Below are positions 33,733 through 42,771 of a stretch of DNA of 64,000 nt, one piece after another (position 1 is the first letter of the stretch; each line of letters begins with the position of its first letter). Location: the NCBI GenBank assembly GCA_022841475.1, contig JALHRJ010000018.1, forward strand, positions 20,749-84,748, read 5' to 3'. The DNA comes from Cyclobacteriaceae bacterium (GTDB lineage Bacteria; Bacteroidota; Bacteroidia; Cytophagales; Cyclobacteriaceae). Below the pieces are notes generated by a model. The model searched no databases. It was not told where the DNA came from and saw nothing but the letters and a program-made list of their open reading frames with translations. The position numbers were made by a program, and so were the translations under genes.

Positions 33733-36700
33733 GTTTTCAAAGCGGCAGGCGTATGAAAACGGGCTGGTACTGTTGGAAGAATTGCTCACACCAGGTCAAT
33801 CCAATGGCAGGCTTACAGAGATGCGGTTCAATGGCTTTGGAGCACTGAAGGAGTTGCTGTTGCCATTGGACAACCGCTCAGCCTGGAGATCCGAAGATTT
33901 ACGGTATCAGTCGGAGGTCGAAAAATTCCACGAACTTTTGAGAAATCGTTTTGGTAACCGCTATGATGAAGCGGTGTCTTCCCTGAAGAACAGTATACTC
34001 ACATCCTTTTATACTCCGGCATTTATAACAGAGCCTATAGTTGCAGCCATCCAACGCAACAGCGGGTCCATTAACTCTATCCTAGAACCAGCCGCAGGGA
34101 CTGGAAATTTTGTGAACGCGCTGAAGAAGTATTTTCCACCAAGTTCCATAACAGCAATTGAAAAAGACCTCCTGGCTTCGGAGGCATTGAAAAAGCTTCA
34201 CCCGGACATTGAAGTCGTTCACTCAGGATATGAGAATTTTAAGAACAGGAACTTTGATTTTGTGGTCAGTAACATTCCATTCGGAAGTACCAGCGTGTAT
34301 GATGATCAGATCTTCCGTGAAGCGGTGCCGGTGAAGATCAAAGCCACTACGCGCATTCACAACTATTACTTTGTTAAGTCGCTCGATAATTTAAAGAATG
34401 GCGGAATACTCGCCTTCGTTTCTACCAATGGCCTGATGGATAGTCCGGGTAACCGCGAGATCCGGGAGCATCTGATGAAGAATGCCGATCTGATCTCAGC
34501 AGTCCGTTTGCCTAATGACACCTTTGCAGAATCAGGAACATTTCCGATCACAGACATTATCCTGCTTCGAAGGAACGCGCAAAAGCGAAATACATCGCCT
34601 TCGGAAAAACTTTTCATTGAGTCGGAGAAAATCAATGTGCCCGATGACAAGGGATTATCAGTTGAAGTCAACATCAATGCCTACTACAAATCCAACAGCG
34701 AGAATGCACTCGGGACATTCACAACTGGCGGGCAGTACCAGCACGATTCGCTCAATATGCTTCCGAGGGAAGGGTTTGATGAAGATGATTTCCGGAGGTC
34801 CATTGCATTACTTATTGACGAGGGGTTCCGGCAATTAGAGCACAAGGTCATTGCAAAGAAAGTTGAAGATGAAGATGAAGCGGCTTCTTCTGTTGGCATT
34901 GTAATTCAGCGTAATCACCCGGACTACGACATCCTGAAAAGAGGAAATCTTGTTGTTCAAAATAACAAGGTCGGAATTATCGACTATTCGAGCACAGAAA
35001 AAATCTTTACACCTGAACCGGTCATTAAAGATATAGATCGTGCTTTCCATCTTACTGGGCTGCGCAGCAGTCTCGTGCGGCTCGTTCAATCCGAACTGGA
35101 TGGTGATGAAGCAAAGATGAGGGCATATCGCGCAGAGTTGAACAATCAGTATGACCTGTTCACCTTCCGTTACGGAAACCTGAATCTTCCTTCGAATAAA
35201 AAGTTAATCCTCTTCGATGCAGAAGGATTTAAAGTGCTCTCCCTTGAACGTATTGAAAATAACCGCTATGTCAAGGCCGATATTTTCACAAAGCAGGTCA
35301 ACAACGTTCAGAAAACATTTTCAAAACCGGAATTATTGAAAGATGCTGTCCTGCTTTCGCTGAATGCACATAATGGCATTCATGTTGAGTTCATTTCTTC
35401 CCTGATGCAGAAGAGCAGGGACGAGATCATCCGCGAAGGCTTCGACCAGGAGCTTTTATTCCGGGACATCGAAAGCCAAACGTCCCGGTATGTTACCAAG
35501 GATGAATTTCTCAGTGGCAATATCGTGCAGAAGATCGAAGCCTGGGAAAAGATAAAGAACTCAGAACGAAGGAGCGCATTCCCAGAGCTGACTGACAAGG
35601 ATATTGACACGTACCTGGAACGGTTAAAAGAAGTACGGCCCGTATTCCTGAAGCGCGAGCTTATCGACATCAATATAGGTGAACGCTGGATACCCATAGA
35701 CATCTATGAAAGCTTTGCTGAGCACTTGTTCAGAGAGAAAACGCAACTCAAATATTTGGATTCAGCAGATCAATATCTTGTGAATGTATCTCGATACAGC
35801 AACGAAGAGAGCATCACGTACGCAGCCACCGTCCATAATGGCAGGATCTCAGGCAGCAAGATCATGGAGTATGCCATGGCCGACACCCAGCCTTACTTGC
35901 AGATCAGAATTGACGGAACCAATCCTCCACAATACAAACCCGACCAGGATGGAATGAAGAACGTGGAAATGAAGATCAAAGAGGTGAAAGATGAGTTTGA
36001 GAATTTTCTGAGTACACGACAGGACATTGCTGGCCGAATTGAAGAACTGTACAACCAGAATATCAATAATGCAGTAAGGCGTAACTATGACGGCTCACAC
36101 CTCCAACTCGCAGGACTGAAACACTTCGCTCTACGCGCGCATCAGAAAGATGCCATCTGGATGCTGCTTCAGCAGGATGGCGGCATTGTTGACCACAAGG
36201 TCGGTGCCGGGAAAACATTGGTCATGGTCGCGGCCGCAATGGAAATGCGCAGGCTCGGCATTGCACAAAAGCCGATGATCATTTGCATGAAGGCTAATGT
36301 AGCCGATGTAGCTAAAGACTTCCTGAAAGCCTATCCTTCAGCCAAAGTCCTTGCGCCAGACCCTCAGAAGGATTTTACAAAGCAGAAACGGCAGCGGCTC
36401 TTCGCCAGCATTGCATCTAACGACTGGGATGCTGTGATCATAACCCACGATATGTTCCAGGCAATCCCCCAGTCACCGCGTGTGAAAAAAGAAATACTGG
36501 AGCAGGAACTGAAAAATCTAGAAGATGATCTGAAAGCAGTATCGGAAGATCGTTCATTGTCGAAACGAGTATTGAAAGGACTTGAAGGTCGAAAGCAAAA
36601 TTTGAAAGTTAGGCTTGAGATCGCCAATGCAGCGATCAGGCGTGATGAGAATATACTGGACTTCGAGAAGATGGGTTTCGACCACATTTTTGTTGATGAG

Positions 36701-38677
36701 AGCCAGGCGTTCAAAAATCTTCATTTTACTACTCGCCATCAGCAAGTTGCAGGGTTAGGCGATCCTACCGGTAGCCAACGGGCACTTAATCTTGAACTTG
36801 CGATCCGTACCATTCAGGAGAAAAAAGCCGGAGACAAAGGCGCAACGTTCTTGTCAGGTACTACGATCAGCAACAGTCTTGTTGAATTGTATCTACTCTT
36901 CAAATATTTACGACCGGATAAACTGAATGAACTGCACATCAACTCCTTCGATGCTTGGGCGAAGATGTATGCCAGAAAAAGCTCCACTTATGAATTCACC
37001 GTGACGAACGAATTAAAGTTGAAGGAGCGTTACCGGGAATTCATTAAAGTTCCGGAGTTGGCGCGGTTTTATGCAGAAATCACACACGTCATTACTGATG
37101 GTAATCTGAAGATCGAAAAGCCACGTGTTGAAAATATCGTGGTTAATATTGATCCCACTGAAGACCAGCAAGAGTACACACAAAAGCTTATCAATTTTAC
37201 TAAAACAAAAAATCCCACCTACGTTGACCTTGTATTTAGTGAAAATGAAAAGAATGCGTTCATGCTCATTGCAACCAACCTGGCCCGCAAGATGAGCATT
37301 GACATGCGCCTGATCGATCCGCTGAAATATTCATTTGAACCGGATGGCAAACTGGCAAAGATGTGCAAAACCGTGGCCGCTGAATACAAGGACAGCGAGC
37401 GTTATCGAGGGACACAACTCATCTTCAGCGACATCGGCACTCCGGATGGCAGTGGTTTTAACCTGTATGCAGAGATCAAGCGTGTATTGGCAGAACAACA
37501 CAATCTCCGGCCGGAGGATATTCAGTTCATTCACGACCACGACTCCAAAACAAAAAGGGAAAAGCTGTTCCAGGATGTCAATAATGGCAACGTGCGGGTG
37601 CTGATCGGGAGCACAAAGAAATTGGGTACGGGCGTCAACGTGCAGGAACGAGTAATCGCCATGCACCATCTCGACATACCCTGGCGGCCGAGTGATTTTG
37701 AGCAGCGCATAGGCCGTGGCGGAAGACAGGGGAACCGGATGGCAAAGGACTTCCGGGAGAATACTGTGCGGAATTATGTGTATGCCGTAAACCGCACACT
37801 GGATGCCTACCAGTTCAACATCCTGTCCAACAAACAGAAATTTATCAGCCAGATCAAGAACAACTCCATTGACCAGCGCAAGATCGATGAGGGCGCACTC
37901 GACCAGGAAGGAGGAATGAACTTCGGGGAATACGTAGCATTACTCAGTGGCAACACTGACCTTTTAGAGAAAGTAAAGCTGGAAAAGAAACTATACGACC
38001 TCGAACGCAGCTACCGGGTTTTCCTGAAGCGAAAATCAGAAGCATCGTTCTACATTGATATGAACACACGCGACCTGAAACTGAAAGAATCTGCGTTGAT
38101 AAAATTGGAATCCGACTGGAAACCGATTCATTCCATTGATTTAGAGAAGCCACCGTTGGTCATTGCGGGCAAGTCATTTGACGATAAGAAGGAAGCCGGT
38201 GAACAATTGCATGTTACTATTGAGCACCTAAAACAGAAAGGCGTAGCTACCGAAACCGAAATAGCCCGGCTGTTGGACTTCAGACTTTTTTACAACCCCA
38301 TTCAATCAAAAGTCTATGTCTGCGGTCCGTCCGGGATGATCTACAATTATGCTGATGGAAAGCTCAATGAGAATCCTTCCCTTGCAGGCCGTTACATGAC
38401 AGACTCCATCAAACGGATTCCTAAAGTGATCGACAATACCAAAGAATCCATCCAAATCTTTCAAAAAAAGATTAATACCTACAAGCACGAACTAACGCTC
38501 GACTTCAAGGAGAAATCACTCATCCATGATTTGAAACACCAAATTGACCAACTTACTACGAAGTTGGAGAAAGCATTTTCGGCAAAAGAAGAATTGCAAC
38601 TCAATGTTGCTGAAGAACCGGCATCGGAATTCGAAGTTCCCGGAAGACGACACAAACGAAAAATGAGAATACAGTAA
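33725..38677 (+). CDS. Giant fusion of N6-methylase-like and SF2 helicase domains
   Basis: 1650 residues. The N-terminal Rossmann methyltransferase has motif I 'LEPAAGTGNFVNAL' (~residue 120) and motif IV 'VVSNIPFGS' (NIPF in place of the usual NPPY, as seen in this ICE family). The helicase part has Walker A-like 'DHKVGAGKTLVMVAAAMEM' (~823), DExx-like 'FVDESQAFKN' (~988) and motif VI 'RIGRGGRQGN' (~1328), typical of SNF2-related SF2 enzymes. Long coiled coils follow. Similar proteins are a fixed part of Bacteroidota conjugative elements and are thought to act on element DNA after transfer or against restriction. Whether the methylase is active is uncertain. Confidence 0.88.
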   Translation: MNKFSKRQAYENGLVLLEELLTPGQSNGRLTEMRFNGFGALKELLLPLDNRSAWRSEDLRYQSEVEKFHELLRNRFGNRYDEAVSSLKNSILTSFYTPAFITEPIVAAIQRNSGSINSILEPAAGTGNFVNALKKYFPPSSITAIEKDLLASEALKKLHPDIEVVHSGYENFKNRNFDFVVSNIPFGSTSVYDDQIFREAVPVKIKATTRIHNYYFVKSLDNLKNGGILAFVSTNGLMDSPGNREIREHLMKNADLISAVRLPNDTFAESGTFPITDIILLRRNAQKRNTSPSEKLFIESEKINVPDDKGLSVEVNINAYYKSNSENALGTFTTGGQYQHDSLNMLPREGFDEDDFRRSIALLIDEGFRQLEHKVIAKKVEDEDEAASSVGIVIQRNHPDYDILKRGNLVVQNNKVGIIDYSSTEKIFTPEPVIKDIDRAFHLTGLRSSLVRLVQSELDGDEAKMRAYRAELNNQYDLFTFRYGNLNLPSNKKLILFDAEGFKVLSLERIENNRYVKADIFTKQVNNVQKTFSKPELLKDAVLLSLNAHNGIHVEFISSLMQKSRDEIIREGFDQELLFRDIESQTSRYVTKDEFLSGNIVQKIEAWEKIKNSERRSAFPELTDKDIDTYLERLKEVRPVFLKRELIDINIGERWIPIDIYESFAEHLFREKTQLKYLDSADQYLVNVSRYSNEESITYAATVHNGRISGSKIMEYAMADTQPYLQIRIDGTNPPQYKPDQDGMKNVEMKIKEVKDEFENFLSTRQDIAGRIEELYNQNINNAVRRNYDGSHLQLAGLKHFALRAHQKDAIWMLLQQDGGIVDHKVGAGKTLVMVAAAMEMRRLGIAQKPMIICMKANVADVAKDFLKAYPSAKVLAPDPQKDFTKQKRQRLFASIASNDWDAVIITHDMFQAIPQSPRVKKEILEQELKNLEDDLKAVSEDRSLSKRVLKGLEGRKQNLKVRLEIANAAIRRDENILDFEKMGFDHIFVDESQAFKNLHFTTRHQQVAGLGDPTGSQRALNLELAIRTIQEKKAGDKGATFLSGTTISNSLVELYLLFKYLRPDKLNELHINSFDAWAKMYARKSSTYEFTVTNELKLKERYREFIKVPELARFYAEITHVITDGNLKIEKPRVENIVVNIDPTEDQQEYTQKLINFTKTKNPTYVDLVFSENEKNAFMLIATNLARKMSIDMRLIDPLKYSFEPDGKLAKMCKTVAAEYKDSERYRGTQLIFSDIGTPDGSGFNLYAEIKRVLAEQHNLRPEDIQFIHDHDSKTKREKLFQDVNNGNVRVLIGSTKKLGTGVNVQERVIAMHHLDIPWRPSDFEQRIGRGGRQGNRMAKDFRENTVRNYVYAVNRTLDAYQFNILSNKQKFISQIKNNSIDQRKIDEGALDQEGGMNFGEYVALLSGNTDLLEKVKLEKKLYDLERSYRVFLKRKSEASFYIDMNTRDLKLKESALIKLESDWKPIHSIDLEKPPLVIAGKSFDDKKEAGEQLHVTIEHLKQKGVATETEIARLLDFRLFYNPIQSKVYVCGPSGMIYNYADGKLNENPSLAGRYMTDSIKRIPKVIDNTKESIQIFQKKINTYKHELTLDFKEKSLIHDLKHQIDQLTTKLEKAFSAKEELQLNVAEEPASEFEVPGRRHKRKMRIQ

Positions 38678-38697
38678 AATCACTTACCCTCGACACT

Positions 38698-39189
38698 ATG
38701 TACACGGCCACAGCTATAGCAAATTTCTTTATCGAAAAAGGGAAACTGGAAGGCAAACCGGTTGACCAAATGAAAGTTCAAAAATTGGTTTACTTCGCGC
38801 ATGGTTGGTTCCTGGGGATAACCGGGAAGCCACTACTCAATGAACCTATAGAAGCCTGGCGTTTCGGCCCGGTTATTCCCTCTCTTTACCACAGCCTGAA
38901 ATATTCTGGTAATCTCCCAATCACAAAATCCATTGAGGTATCTCAATTTGACAATTCAACAATAGCGGATGATTCTAACACGGAGTTACAAGCATACCTG
39001 AATCGTATCTGGAATTTGTATTCACCATTCACAGGAATTCAGCTTTCCAACATGACACACGAGGAAGGAACCCCGTGGGCTAAAATCGCAAAGGAATTCG
39101 ATCACCGGATACCCGCCAATATGGATATCGATGATCAATTGATCAAAGAATATTTTTTAGATCAGAGAAGCAAAACCTCAGAGCCATGA
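38698..39189 (+). CDS. Panacea (DUF4065) antitoxin
   Basis: 163 residues. The Panacea/SocA-like pattern is clear: 'AIANFFIEKGKLEGKPVDQMKVQKLVYFAHGWFLGITGKPLLNEPIEAWRFGPVIPSLYHSLK' and later 'GIQLSNMTHEEGTPWAKI'. PanA domains are known as promiscuous antitoxins paired with many unrelated toxins encoded next to them. Its stop overlaps the start of the following membrane-protein gene (ATGA), so that protein is the likely toxin. Confidence 0.88.
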   Translation: MYTATAIANFFIEKGKLEGKPVDQMKVQKLVYFAHGWFLGITGKPLLNEPIEAWRFGPVIPSLYHSLKYSGNLPITKSIEVSQFDNSTIADDSNTELQAYLNRIWNLYSPFTGIQLSNMTHEEGTPWAKIAKEFDHRIPANMDIDDQLIKEYFLDQRSKTSEP

Positions 39190-39566
39190 GCCTTTTAACT
39201 GAGATTGATAGGTTAGGTGATCAGCTAAAGAATGTTCTAAAAAAAGGAACTCATGCGCCTGACCTTTTTTCATTCGATGAACTGCAAAACAACGAACTCA
39301 GAAAACTGAACGAGGAATTAAAAGATTTAAAGCAAGACCGTGACGAACGGAAGAGTTATGCCTCAAAATTATACTGGCTTGTGTTGATATGGTTAGTTGT
39401 AATTTTACTGATCATCATTTTTCAAGGACTGCAGTCTTTGCCGGGGGCTCCTTTCTATTTTAAACTGTCCGATAAAGTGTTAATAACTTTGATTACAACT
39501 ACCACTGCCAATGTGGCCGCATTTTTTCTGGTTGTCGTAAGGTATTTGTTTAGGCCGAAACGGTAA
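39186..39566 (+). CDS. Small membrane protein, candidate toxin of the Panacea pair
   Basis: 126 residues. A cytoplasmic coiled coil (about 30-55: 'LQNNELRKLNEELKDLKQDRDERKS') is followed by two transmembrane segments at about 62-80 and 98-118 with a short loop. It begins inside the stop of the Panacea gene. Several PanA partners are small membrane-active toxins that depolarise the cell, and this protein has the right size and topology. The toxin role is inference from context. Confidence 0.6.
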   Translation: MSLLTEIDRLGDQLKNVLKKGTHAPDLFSFDELQNNELRKLNEELKDLKQDRDERKSYASKLYWLVLIWLVVILLIIIFQGLQSLPGAPFYFKLSDKVLITLITTTTANVAAFFLVVVRYLFRPKR

Positions 39567-39999
39567 AGTAACCTGCCGGCTTAGAAAAGGTGTTTTCAAC
39601 GAGGCTGAGTTTTGAGTCATTCGAGAGTTCGGTCTGTGGACGAACCTGATCATAATGAACATAGCAAACCTAAGGGATAGCAGAAATCAGATCAGGTTCT
39701 GAGATTTTCCAATGACACTCTTTAACTTTCCCCTCCTACTCAATTTTCTTTAAAGCGTTTGAAGCCCTTAATATACAAGGCTAGTAATCATTGATATTTC
39801 AGGGATATGCATATTCATGAGATAAGCCAGATTCCATTTCCGGATCAATTTTAAAAAATTTTGCCCGAGTGACAAAGTCATTAATGCGCGTTGAAGAACT
39901 TAGAGAAATATCTAACCTTAATTTTTAGCTGGACTAAGTTTTTAGATCAAATTGACAAATAGGTGGATGGGAAGATGCTTTTTTTGACGATATTGAAGA
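39567..39999. other. Non-coding stretch with one inverted repeat
   Basis: No gene is supported in these 433 bp. There is a 10-bp inverted repeat GAACCTGATC (39642-39651) / GATCAGGTTC (39690-39699), possibly a hairpin downstream of the toxin-antitoxin pair. The rest is AT-rich and unremarkable. Confidence 0.4.
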
Positions 40000-41019
40000 A
40001 TGCAAAAGCCTCAACATAATATGGTCCTTCTTTATTCTTCAGACTACTATCCAGTTTATAAAAAGGACATCTTTGCCGTCTCATCCTTGCCGGAAGGATA
40101 CTGCTATCATTTCAGGTATCAGGAAATATATGTTTCGCAAAAAATTAAGGAAGGCTTGAATCTGGAACATAGTATGGCCGTTATCATTTTTGTCCACGGC
40201 AATACAAAAACCAACCCAAATCCTAATCTCTCCTACGTTCCTATACGACTAGCACGAATCGTTAAGGTTCATCGGGATACTCAGACCGATCTGTACCACG
40301 TTTACTTTACGCTCGATTCTTTTATCGAAATGATTGACGATGTTAAGGCATTTGATGAAACACCACCGAATATTTTCTTTGGAAATCAAGTCATTCAGCC
40401 AAAATACAGGCGAATCTTATGGCGAGATGTTATCAAGAAATTAGACCTGTACAGTAACTCTTTCTTCTTCCATATTAAAATACTGAAGAACCTGAAAGAA
40501 ATTCGTCCCCGTTATGATTCCGATACCTATGAGTCTTCCTTTGAAGTGACTGAGGGTAAAAATTATTCTCTTCGAATTTCTATCTCAGATAATAATCCTA
40601 ACAAAGATGAAAATGAAATTGTAACGAAAGTTGAAGGTACAGATATCAAATCCAATATTGGTGATAGCATTACGTCAGGCCTCAGTTTGGACGATAGAAG
40701 TTTCCGGCTATCCGGACTTATTCTTGGCGATCTCAGTTCACGAGTTAACCAGATCAAGATTTCCACAAAGGCGAAAGAAGCAGCTAAAGCGAACGAAGAC
40801 TATAGCGTTCGATTGCTATTCGATGTGAAAAAAGACCCGGAGCGTCAGTTTGATTACTGGTGGCTATCAGCCTTTGTCCTTCTTGGTGGTGGATTAATAA
40901 CGATAGACCTGACCAAGATAGGTTTGTCTGATGGAGTAACCGTTATCGCTAAACTTGTCGGATTGGCAATAGGATCTGTTGCAGCGGCTAAATTATTTTA
41001 TCTCTTCAACAAAAAGTGA
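40000..41019 (+). CDS. Hypothetical protein with C-terminal membrane segments
   Basis: 339 residues. The N-terminal ~280 residues are a soluble mixed alpha/beta region ('AVIIFVHGNTKTNPNPNLSYVPIRLARIVKVHRDTQTDLYHVYFTLDSFIEMID') with no recognised domain. Two hydrophobic segments lie at about 288-303 and 313-333. The large soluble part plus C-terminal membrane anchors resembles some phage-defence effectors. Orphan gene with its own non-coding upstream region. The stop overlaps the convergent YunG-like gene by 27 bp. Confidence 0.55.
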   Translation: MQKPQHNMVLLYSSDYYPVYKKDIFAVSSLPEGYCYHFRYQEIYVSQKIKEGLNLEHSMAVIIFVHGNTKTNPNPNLSYVPIRLARIVKVHRDTQTDLYHVYFTLDSFIEMIDDVKAFDETPPNIFFGNQVIQPKYRRILWRDVIKKLDLYSNSFFFHIKILKNLKEIRPRYDSDTYESSFEVTEGKNYSLRISISDNNPNKDENEIVTKVEGTDIKSNIGDSITSGLSLDDRSFRLSGLILGDLSSRVNQIKISTKAKEAAKANEDYSVRLLFDVKKDPERQFDYWWLSAFVLLGGGLITIDLTKIGLSDGVTVIAKLVGLAIGSVAAAKLFYLFNKK

Positions 41020-41391
41020 CAAGTTCTTTTCAACCTCATGCTTTAACATATAGTAGCGTTGAGGTGTTAATGCGCGTGCCGCAGATTCTGAACTAAGAAT
41101 ATATTCGCGCGTAGTCTCGCCCTGGGGTTTGATGGTAATGTTCTTTCCAAATTGATCTTTGGTCAGATCGATAACAGTTCCGTCTTCCAGGACATTCCAA
41201 TAGTGATGGTAATCAGTGTTATAGACAATCTTTCCACCGTATAAATCGTTTACCACCAGACTAGTGACGGCACACTGACCAAACGAAGGATTTTTTGTGC
41301 TCCATTGTGCCTTTGTTCGAGGGTAAGACGTCTCCCGGCTCCAACTCTTCAAAAATGCCTCCCGTAAGGATTTCTTATCTACACTTTCCAT
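40993..41391 (-). CDS. YunG-family protein
   Basis: About 132 residues from the ATG at 41391 (MESVDKKSL); a longer frame from 41454 is open but less typical. Matches YunG by 'REAFLKSWSRETSYP', 'WSTKNPSFGQCAVTSLVVNDLYGGKIVYN' and 'HHYWNVLEDGTVIDLTKDQFG'. The Cys in 'GQCAVT' and the His in 'HHYWN' recall a papain-like fold, but no activity is proven for the family. It faces the membrane-protein gene. Confidence 0.8.
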   Translation of the reverse strand: MESVDKKSLREAFLKSWSRETSYPRTKAQWSTKNPSFGQCAVTSLVVNDLYGGKIVYNTDYHHYWNVLEDGTVIDLTKDQFGKNITIKPQGETTREYILSSESAARALTPQRYYMLKHEVEKNLSLFVEEIK

Positions 41392-41558
41392 AAGTTTCAA
41401 CCTTGCTTTCAAGCAAAACCCCTTATTTTCTACTAAATTACGAAGAAAAAGCACAAATAGTTCAGTTTTACGTGAGGATTGTTTCTTGCTTAAGCAGGAG
41501 TTGATAATACCATCGGCCGCTGGATGCTTGTGCTGTTTTTTGAGTTTATACGATAACT

Positions 41559-41909
41559 ATGCTTGACGAAACCAAAAAGAGCCAAATCAGGGATTTCTTG
41601 ATAGGACTGGCGAAGAAAAAGTCTACTACCGGGTATGTGAAACTGAATGAGAAGGTAAAACTGGGATTGAACTTCAGCGAGGAAGCCCAGATGAACGAAC
41701 TCTATGATGTCTTGGATGGCATATCCGCCCAATCTTACAAGGATAATCAGGTTTTCCTGGGCATTGTCATCGTGAACAAGATGCGAAACCGGCCAAGCCC
41801 CAGGTTTTATAGAGGCATCGAGAAGATCATTGGGTCAAAAATTGACGACACGGACGACTTCTTTGAAATGGAAAGAGAGAGGCTTTATGACCAGTACGGT
41901 CCGAAATGA
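41559..41909 (+). CDS. Small hypothetical protein of defence-island type
   Basis: 116 residues. Helical N-terminus, then 'VFLGIVIVNKMRNRPSPRFYRGIEKIIG', a pattern I associate with small proteins in defence islands that have a strand 'LLSALVV' followed by 'P..GFY'. No catalytic motif is certain. It lies 226 bp upstream of the sigma factor gene on the same strand and may belong to the same gene cluster. Confidence 0.5.
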   Translation: MLDETKKSQIRDFLIGLAKKKSTTGYVKLNEKVKLGLNFSEEAQMNELYDVLDGISAQSYKDNQVFLGIVIVNKMRNRPSPRFYRGIEKIIGSKIDDTDDFFEMERERLYDQYGPK

Positions 41910-42100
41910 GGCAAAAAAAACGGTTTTGAAACAATTTTTGAAAAAAGTCGCTGATTGAGGAAAGATTTTTTCGTTTATTACGTATCTAACAGTAAGGACG
42001 TTGAAAAATCATGTCCTTAAGAAAATTTGAAAACCCAAGGCGGGTTTATCCCAGGCTGGCCCATAGGGCTGGCGCGAACAGGTAAACGTGTCAGGATGCT

Positions 42101-42138
42101 CTCCTTGGAATTGTTAAACAATAACCAAGGAGCGTATG
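42101..42138 (+). promoter_or_regulatory. Hairpin covering the ribosome-binding site of the sigma gene
   Basis: CTCCTTGG (42101-42108) pairs with CCAAGGAG (42125-42132). An inner stem ATTG/CAAT extends it. The AAGGAG Shine-Dalgarno-like sequence is inside the stem, and the ATG is at 42136. The structure should block initiation unless opened. Confidence 0.6.
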
Positions 42139-42747
42139 CACCAGTCTACATCTGGCCCGGTGGGCCCAAACACCATACCAGGCAATCTGCCTTTCACTTT
42201 TGATAGCCTTCTCAAAGAGTTCAAACCAGCCATCGTAAGTCTCACCCGAAAGTACCCGCAGAAGTACGAGGACGACTTTTATCAGGAAGGATCTTTAGCG
42301 TTGCTCGATGCGATGCAAAAGTTCATCATCCTGCCACCCATGCAGGAGTTCAGACCCTATGCCATGCGGGCCATCAAGTACCGCATGATTGATTTCTACC
42401 GGAAGAATGTCAAGAAGTCATCTGCCCACGAGGTAGAGTTGTATGTCCAGACCATCGATACGGATTACGATGATAATTCGGACTACATCTCCAATTTCAC
42501 CGCTGAACCTGAATTCTCAACGACAACGGACTTTGATCTTGACTATAAGATCATCTTCTCTGAATCGGTTATGGAAGCCAATGACTTTCTTCCGAAGGAG
42601 ATCAAGGTCTTCGACCTGCATATCAATAAGGAGTTCACAGTTACAGAGATCGCAGGCGAACTGCAAATCTCCGTTGGACAAGCCTCAAAACTCCTAGCGC
42701 GAACAAAACAAAAGGCGAAAATACTCTGGACTATACACAACAGTTAA
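42136..42747 (+). CDS. Sigma-70 family sigma factor of the defence cluster
   Basis: 203 residues. Region 2-like part at about 22-95 ('LLKEFKPAIVSLTRKYPQKYEDDFYQEGSLALLDAMQKF', 'PYAMRAIKYRMIDFYRKN'). An acidic linker with Asp/Ser runs ('IDTDYDDNSDYISNF') follows, then region 4 at about 150-200 ('LPKEIKVFDLHINKEFTVTEIAGELQISVGQASKLLARTKQKAKIL'). No anti-sigma gene is adjacent. It is followed after 24 bp by the GHKL ATPase genes, so it probably drives expression of this cluster or of its target genes. Confidence 0.78.
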   Translation: MHQSTSGPVGPNTIPGNLPFTFDSLLKEFKPAIVSLTRKYPQKYEDDFYQEGSLALLDAMQKFIILPPMQEFRPYAMRAIKYRMIDFYRKNVKKSSAHEVELYVQTIDTDYDDNSDYISNFTAEPEFSTTTDFDLDYKIIFSESVMEANDFLPKEIKVFDLHINKEFTVTEIAGELQISVGQASKLLARTKQKAKILWTIHNS

Positions 42748-42771
42748 ATCAATAACTTAAATAAAAGCATT

